A stretch of 9,108 bases of DNA from contig CAZVAO010000092.1 in NCBI GenBank assembly GCA_964625175.1, positions 1 through 9,108 of the forward strand, given 5' to 3'. Both the position numbers and the translations under genes were made by a program. The first letter of the stretch is position 1. The number at the start of each line of letters is the position of its first letter. The notes beneath the pieces were generated by a model. It ran no database searches. It saw nothing but the letters and a program-made list of their open reading frames with translations, and was not told the DNA's origin. Positions 6,943 through 9,108 of this stretch are shown here, one piece after another. The stretch comes from CAZVAO01 sp964625175. Its GTDB lineage: Bacteria > Bacillota > UBA994 > PWPR01.

Positions 6943-6970
6943 ACTATATATCCAATAATCCGCTTATCAA
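6943..6970 (-). promoter_or_regulatory. Likely promoter of the RAYT-like/GNAT unit
   Basis: The minus strand has TTGATA (6965-6970, 5 of 6 matches), a 16-nt spacer and TATAGT (6943-6948, 5 of 6 matches). The start point would be near 6936, giving a leader of about 35 nt to the ATG at 6901. Confidence 0.55.
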
Positions 6971-6976
6971 CCTGTT

Positions 6977-7005
6977 TTAAACCGCCTCTTTGCTGGTAGT
7001 ATAAC
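6977..7005 (+). promoter_or_regulatory. Weak promoter candidate for the ATC-hydrolase/M20 operon
   Basis: TATAAC (7000-7005, 5 of 6 matches) is preceded at 17 nt by TTAAAC (6977-6982, only 3 of 6). It is the best -10 in the 211-nt divergent region, but the -35 is poor. It would back onto the minus-strand promoter for the RAYT-like gene and give a leader of about 100 nt. Confidence 0.3.
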
Positions 7006-7027
7006 ATGTCCACCTTTTATTGTGAAG

Positions 7028-7070
7028 CCTGCACCAGCATAAATCTTTAGACTTTGCAGGATTTTTACCT
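7028..7070 (+). promoter_or_regulatory. Leader hairpin with T-run, possible attenuator
   Basis: CCTGCA (7028-7033) and TGCAGG (7055-7060) are perfect inverted repeats, with a 21-nt loop, followed by ATTTTTACCTTTT. If the promoter near 6977-7005 is real, this lies in the leader and could cause premature termination. The long loop and 6-bp stem make it a weak candidate. Confidence 0.25.
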
Positions 7071-7112
7071 TTTATTACGAATTGAGTAGTAAACCTTAGA
7101 GGAGGACCTTAC

Positions 7113-7679
7113 ATGAACGATCAAGAACAATTAATCCCTTTATCTGAAGCAGAACATGAGGTAGAGCTGGCCTGCAGACGCATCGGCATGATGCACCTCG
7201 CCTATGCAAAAACAATTATGAAGGAGCTGGGGCCAGAACGTGGTCGTCAGTTGATTTTGGATTCAATTAGCCACTACGGTAAGATGGTCGGAGAACAGGT
7301 TAAGGCAAAGGTTGCCGAGGCAGGCTTAGACAATACGCCCGAAAATTATACCTTAGGCCGAACCTTACCTAAGTTCGGTATGAATGACGGTTCCAAGATT
7401 GCAGAAGATGGCAAACGCCATGTCTATGGGTGTCGGATGGCTCAAGTTTGGCGCGAATTTGACGAGGAAGCATTAGGCAACCTTTACTGCTACATTGATA
7501 CAGCTAAATACATGTGGTATAACCCCGACTATAAACTGACCCATGTGTGCAGCATGCCTGCCCACGGCATTGATTATTGTGAGTTCGAACTCCAAAAAAC
7601 AACGGAACAAGAAAAAGCCGACTTCTTTGCAAATAAAGACTGGCGCTATCTTGATCCAAACATTACGAAAGAGGATTAA
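7113..7679 (+). CDS. L-2-amino-thiazoline-4-carboxylic acid hydrolase (ATC hydrolase) family protein
   Basis: A 188-aa cytoplasmic protein. The C-terminal half has the pattern I associate with the ATC_hydrolase family: YGC107RMAQVWREF, LYC126YID129, YNP (136-138) and H-GIDYC156EF. The N-terminal half is helical (ERGRQLILDSISHYGKMVGEQV). In Pseudomonas the named enzyme opens the L-2-amino-thiazoline-4-carboxylate ring to give N-carbamoyl-L-cysteine. Most family members in anaerobes are untested, so the reaction here is inferred only. The ATG at 7113 has a strong AGGAGG (7100-7105) 7 nt upstream. It is followed after 3 nt by an M20 amidohydrolase, consistent with consecutive hydrolytic steps on one substrate. 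Five cysteines (C21, C107, C126, C146, C156) are present; the last ones sit in conserved-looking segments. Confidence 0.7.
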   Translation: MNDQEQLIPLSEAEHEVELACRRIGMMHLAYAKTIMKELGPERGRQLILDSISHYGKMVGEQVKAKVAEAGLDNTPENYTLGRTLPKFGMNDGSKIAEDGKRHVYGCRMAQVWREFDEEALGNLYCYIDTAKYMWYNPDYKLTHVCSMPAHGIDYCEFELQKTTEQEKADFFANKDWRYLDPNITKED

Positions 7680-7682
7680 GCT

Positions 7683-8834
7683 ATGATTAAAGATACAATT
7701 AAGAAATATACCCCTGAAATCATCAAATGGCGTCGCCACTTCCACGCTCATCCAGAACGCGGCATGCAAGAATGGGGAACGGCCGATTATGTCACCAAAG
7801 TGCTTCATGAACACAATATCGACGTTCAGCGTTTTGAAAATATGCCCGCTATCGTTGCAACCCTAAAAGGTGGTAAACCCGGAAAGGTCGTTGCCTTACG
7901 TGCTGATATGGATGCTTTACCGATGCAAGAAGAAGCGGATGTATCATTCAAATCGACCGTGGACGGTGTCATGCATTCTTGTGGTCATGATATTCATACC
8001 GCTGTCTTATTAGGTGCAGCTGTCGTTCTAGCCGCACATCGTGAAGAAGTTCCTGGCACCGTACGTTTTCTCTTTCAACCCGCAGAGGAAGGACCCGGTG
8101 GTGCCTTCCCCATGGTTGAGGCTGGTGCTATGGATGGCGTTGATTATGTCTTCGGTCAACACGTCTTTCCCATAGGACTTCCTGGTCAATTCTCTGTAAA
8201 ACAGGGCGTTGCCTCCTCGAATAGCGACTCTGCCGTTATTACCATAATTGGTAAAGGTGGACATGGTGCTTCTCCAGATAAAGCGGTTGACCCTGTCCTT
8301 GTTGCTATGTATGTCGGATTGGGTCTCCAATCGATTGTCAGTCGCAATGTCTCTCCTATGGATTCAGCGGTTGTTTCAATTGGCTCCATTAACTCGGGAA
8401 CCGTTGCGAATATCATTCCATCCTCAGCAACGATGAAATTATCGATTAGAAGCTTTAGCGCTGAAACACAGCAATTGCTTCATGAACGAATCGTCGGTAT
8501 CACTGAGGGGATTTGCCAGGCGATGGGTGCAACCAGTGAAATTGAATATAAATTTGGTTACCCCATGATGATCAACAATCAGCAAACAACCGACTATTTA
8601 ATCGATGTTTTAGGACCAGAGAATGTTTTAGTTGTCGATCAGGCCTTAAGTGGCAGTGAAGACTTCTCCTACTTCCTGCAAAAAGCCCCAGGTACATTCT
8701 TCGGTCTATGTGCAGGCTACCCCGATCGTGAATCCTTCTATAATCATCATCCGCTCTTCAATCCCAACGAAGATGCCATCGCTGCGGGCGTTGAAGCATT
8801 TACAAAACTTGTTATGGGACAAGACAAACTATAA
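7683..8834 (+). CDS. M20D-family metal-dependent amidohydrolase (N-acyl amino acid/aminoacylase-like)
   Basis: A 383-aa cytoplasmic hydrolase, normal length for the family. The N-terminus WRRHFHAHPERGMQE (16-30) is the typical M20D start, followed by ALRADMDALP (71-80) and HSCGHDIHTA (98-107). Likely metal ligands are C100, H102, E136, H160 and a histidine of HHPLF (355-356), with E135 as general base. The central dimerisation/lid domain (about 182-290) contains GKGGHGASPDKAVDP with H194, and GSEDFSYF (324-331) marks the return to the catalytic domain. Such enzymes cleave N-acyl, N-benzoyl or similar amide bonds of amino acids. The partner gene suggests an N-carbamoyl or N-acyl cysteine-like substrate, although the Pseudomonas N-carbamoylcysteine hydrolase belongs to a different M20 branch, so this is tentative. 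ATG 7683 has GAGG at 7671-7674, 8 nt upstream. Confidence 0.88.
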   Translation: MIKDTIKKYTPEIIKWRRHFHAHPERGMQEWGTADYVTKVLHEHNIDVQRFENMPAIVATLKGGKPGKVVALRADMDALPMQEEADVSFKSTVDGVMHSCGHDIHTAVLLGAAVVLAAHREEVPGTVRFLFQPAEEGPGGAFPMVEAGAMDGVDYVFGQHVFPIGLPGQFSVKQGVASSNSDSAVITIIGKGGHGASPDKAVDPVLVAMYVGLGLQSIVSRNVSPMDSAVVSIGSINSGTVANIIPSSATMKLSIRSFSAETQQLLHERIVGITEGICQAMGATSEIEYKFGYPMMINNQQTTDYLIDVLGPENVLVVDQALSGSEDFSYFLQKAPGTFFGLCAGYPDRESFYNHHPLFNPNEDAIAAGVEAFTKLVMGQDKL

Positions 8835-8846
8835 TCAGCCTCGATT

Positions 8847-8871
8847 AAAGCCCCGAATGCGGGGCTTTTTT
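8847..8871 (+). terminator. Strong intrinsic terminator of the ATC-hydrolase/M20 operon
   Basis: AAAGCCCCG (8847-8855) and CGGGGCTTT (8860-8868) form a 9-bp GC-rich stem with an AATG loop, followed by further Ts to 8871. It starts 12 nt after the stop codon of the M20 gene. Confidence 0.9.
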
Positions 8872-9024
8872 GTTGAGATGAAAAAGGGAAAGAAGCGGTA
8901 TTAATCGCTTCACTATCGCTCAGCAATTGTGGAACGTCGTTTAATCGCCGCTTCGCAGCTGTTTAATGCGCTTGCCCTGTAGCAGAACTCTGATGTCGCT
9001 CCGCTCCTCCTAATGAACTTTTTT
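8872..9024. other. Non-coding stretch with degenerate short repeats
   Basis: No gene with an RBS is visible. GAAGCG (8892-8897) and CGCTTC (8906-8911) are inverted around ATTAAT, and related strings recur: TTAATCGCTTC at 8901, TTAATCGCCGCTTCGC at 8941 and TTAATGCGCTTGC at 8963. The words CGCT and GCTTC are over-used. It may be a decayed element or the inner part of an insertion sequence end; nothing more can be supported. Confidence 0.35.
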
Positions 9025-9086
9025 GTGGGTCAAACTTTCGTTTGAGATGTCCTTTTTTTAGTGGGTCAAAGTTTCGTTTGAGATGT
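9025..9086. repeat. Two 26-bp direct repeats, possible insertion sequence terminus
   Basis: Copies at 9025-9050 and 9061-9086 differ at a single base (C at 9035, G at 9071). Each begins GTGGGTCAAA and ends TTTCGTTTGAGATGT, and each is preceded by a run of 6 or 7 Ts, giving a 36-bp period. The first copy contains a perfect short dyad, TCAAAC-TTTC-GTTTGA. Repeated motifs near the ends, often including GGGTCAA-like strings, are a known feature of IS21-family elements, so an IS end is a reasonable guess. No transposase or target duplication is in view, so it is unproven. Confidence 0.55.
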
Positions 9087-9108
9087 ATATGCTGTTTAGA
9101 GATGCTCG

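Noticed and set aside
8028..8416. Minus-strand open frames inside the M20 amidohydrolase gene, and a plus-strand frame at 3434-3766 inside the NPD gene
   Set aside because: Shadows of strong conserved genes, with no RBS and no recognisable protein features.
9025..9086. CRISPR array
   Set aside because: Only two repeats with a 10-bp T-rich spacer, far shorter than CRISPR spacers, and no cas genes are in view.
1..9108. tRNA or rRNA genes
   Set aside because: No cloverleaf-like segment with a GTTCGA-type T-loop context and no rRNA-like sequence was seen on either strand by eye.

Overview
The window looks like a piece of a draft genome, or metagenome bin, from a strict anaerobe of the Firmicutes, most likely Clostridia or a relative. 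This rests on strong AGGAGG-type ribosome binding sites, moderate-to-low GC, and gene content: an NfnAB electron-bifurcating transhydrogenase, the start of a BadF/HgdC-type acyl-CoA dehydratase activase, a clostridial FMN-dependent nitronate monooxygenase-like enzyme and a cysteine-rich multi-cluster iron-sulfur protein. No sequence search was run, so the genus is left open.

Layout, left to right. (1) Positions 1-69, minus: the first 23 codons of an acyl-CoA dehydratase activase with its own RBS and a likely promoter at 222-251. (2) Positions 310-2527, minus: nfnA then nfnB, overlapping by 8 nt and closed by a hairpin terminator at 251-276. (3) Positions 2528-2823: a divergent intergenic region holding promoters both ways and a 24-bp imperfect palindrome in the nfn leader. 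(4) Positions 2824-3909, plus: a 361-aa NPD/FabK-like flavoenzyme, ending at a hairpin (3958-3985) that lies between convergent genes. (5) Positions 3992-5433, minus: a cysteine-rich Fe-S protein split by a 100-N scaffold gap. The gap is flanked by two identical 55-bp sequences, and removing the gap plus one copy restores a single 428-codon frame, so the break is an assembly artefact. (6) Positions 5499-6901, minus: a two-gene unit, a Y1-transposase/RAYT-like protein with an altered HUH motif and a C-terminal HTH, followed 2 nt later by a GNAT acetyltransferase. (7) Positions 7113-8834, plus: an operon of an ATC-hydrolase-family protein and an M20D metal-dependent amidohydrolase, 3 nt apart, with a strong intrinsic terminator at 8847-8871. 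(8) Positions 8872-9108: non-coding, with degenerate short repeats and two 26-bp direct repeats that may be the end of an insertion sequence.

How the genes fit together: NfnAB links NADH, NADPH and ferredoxin pools, as expected in a ferredoxin-based fermenter, and the neighbouring dehydratase activase points to amino-acid or aromatic/2-hydroxyacyl-CoA fermentation. The ATC-hydrolase/M20 pair resembles the two-step logic of thiazoline-carboxylate to N-carbamoylcysteine to cysteine known from Pseudomonas, but the substrate here is not established. No clearly new multi-gene system stands out. The most unusual items are the RAYT-like/HTH protein with a changed active-site motif coupled to a GNAT, the CxCCxCCC iron-sulfur protein, and the palindromic nfn leader.
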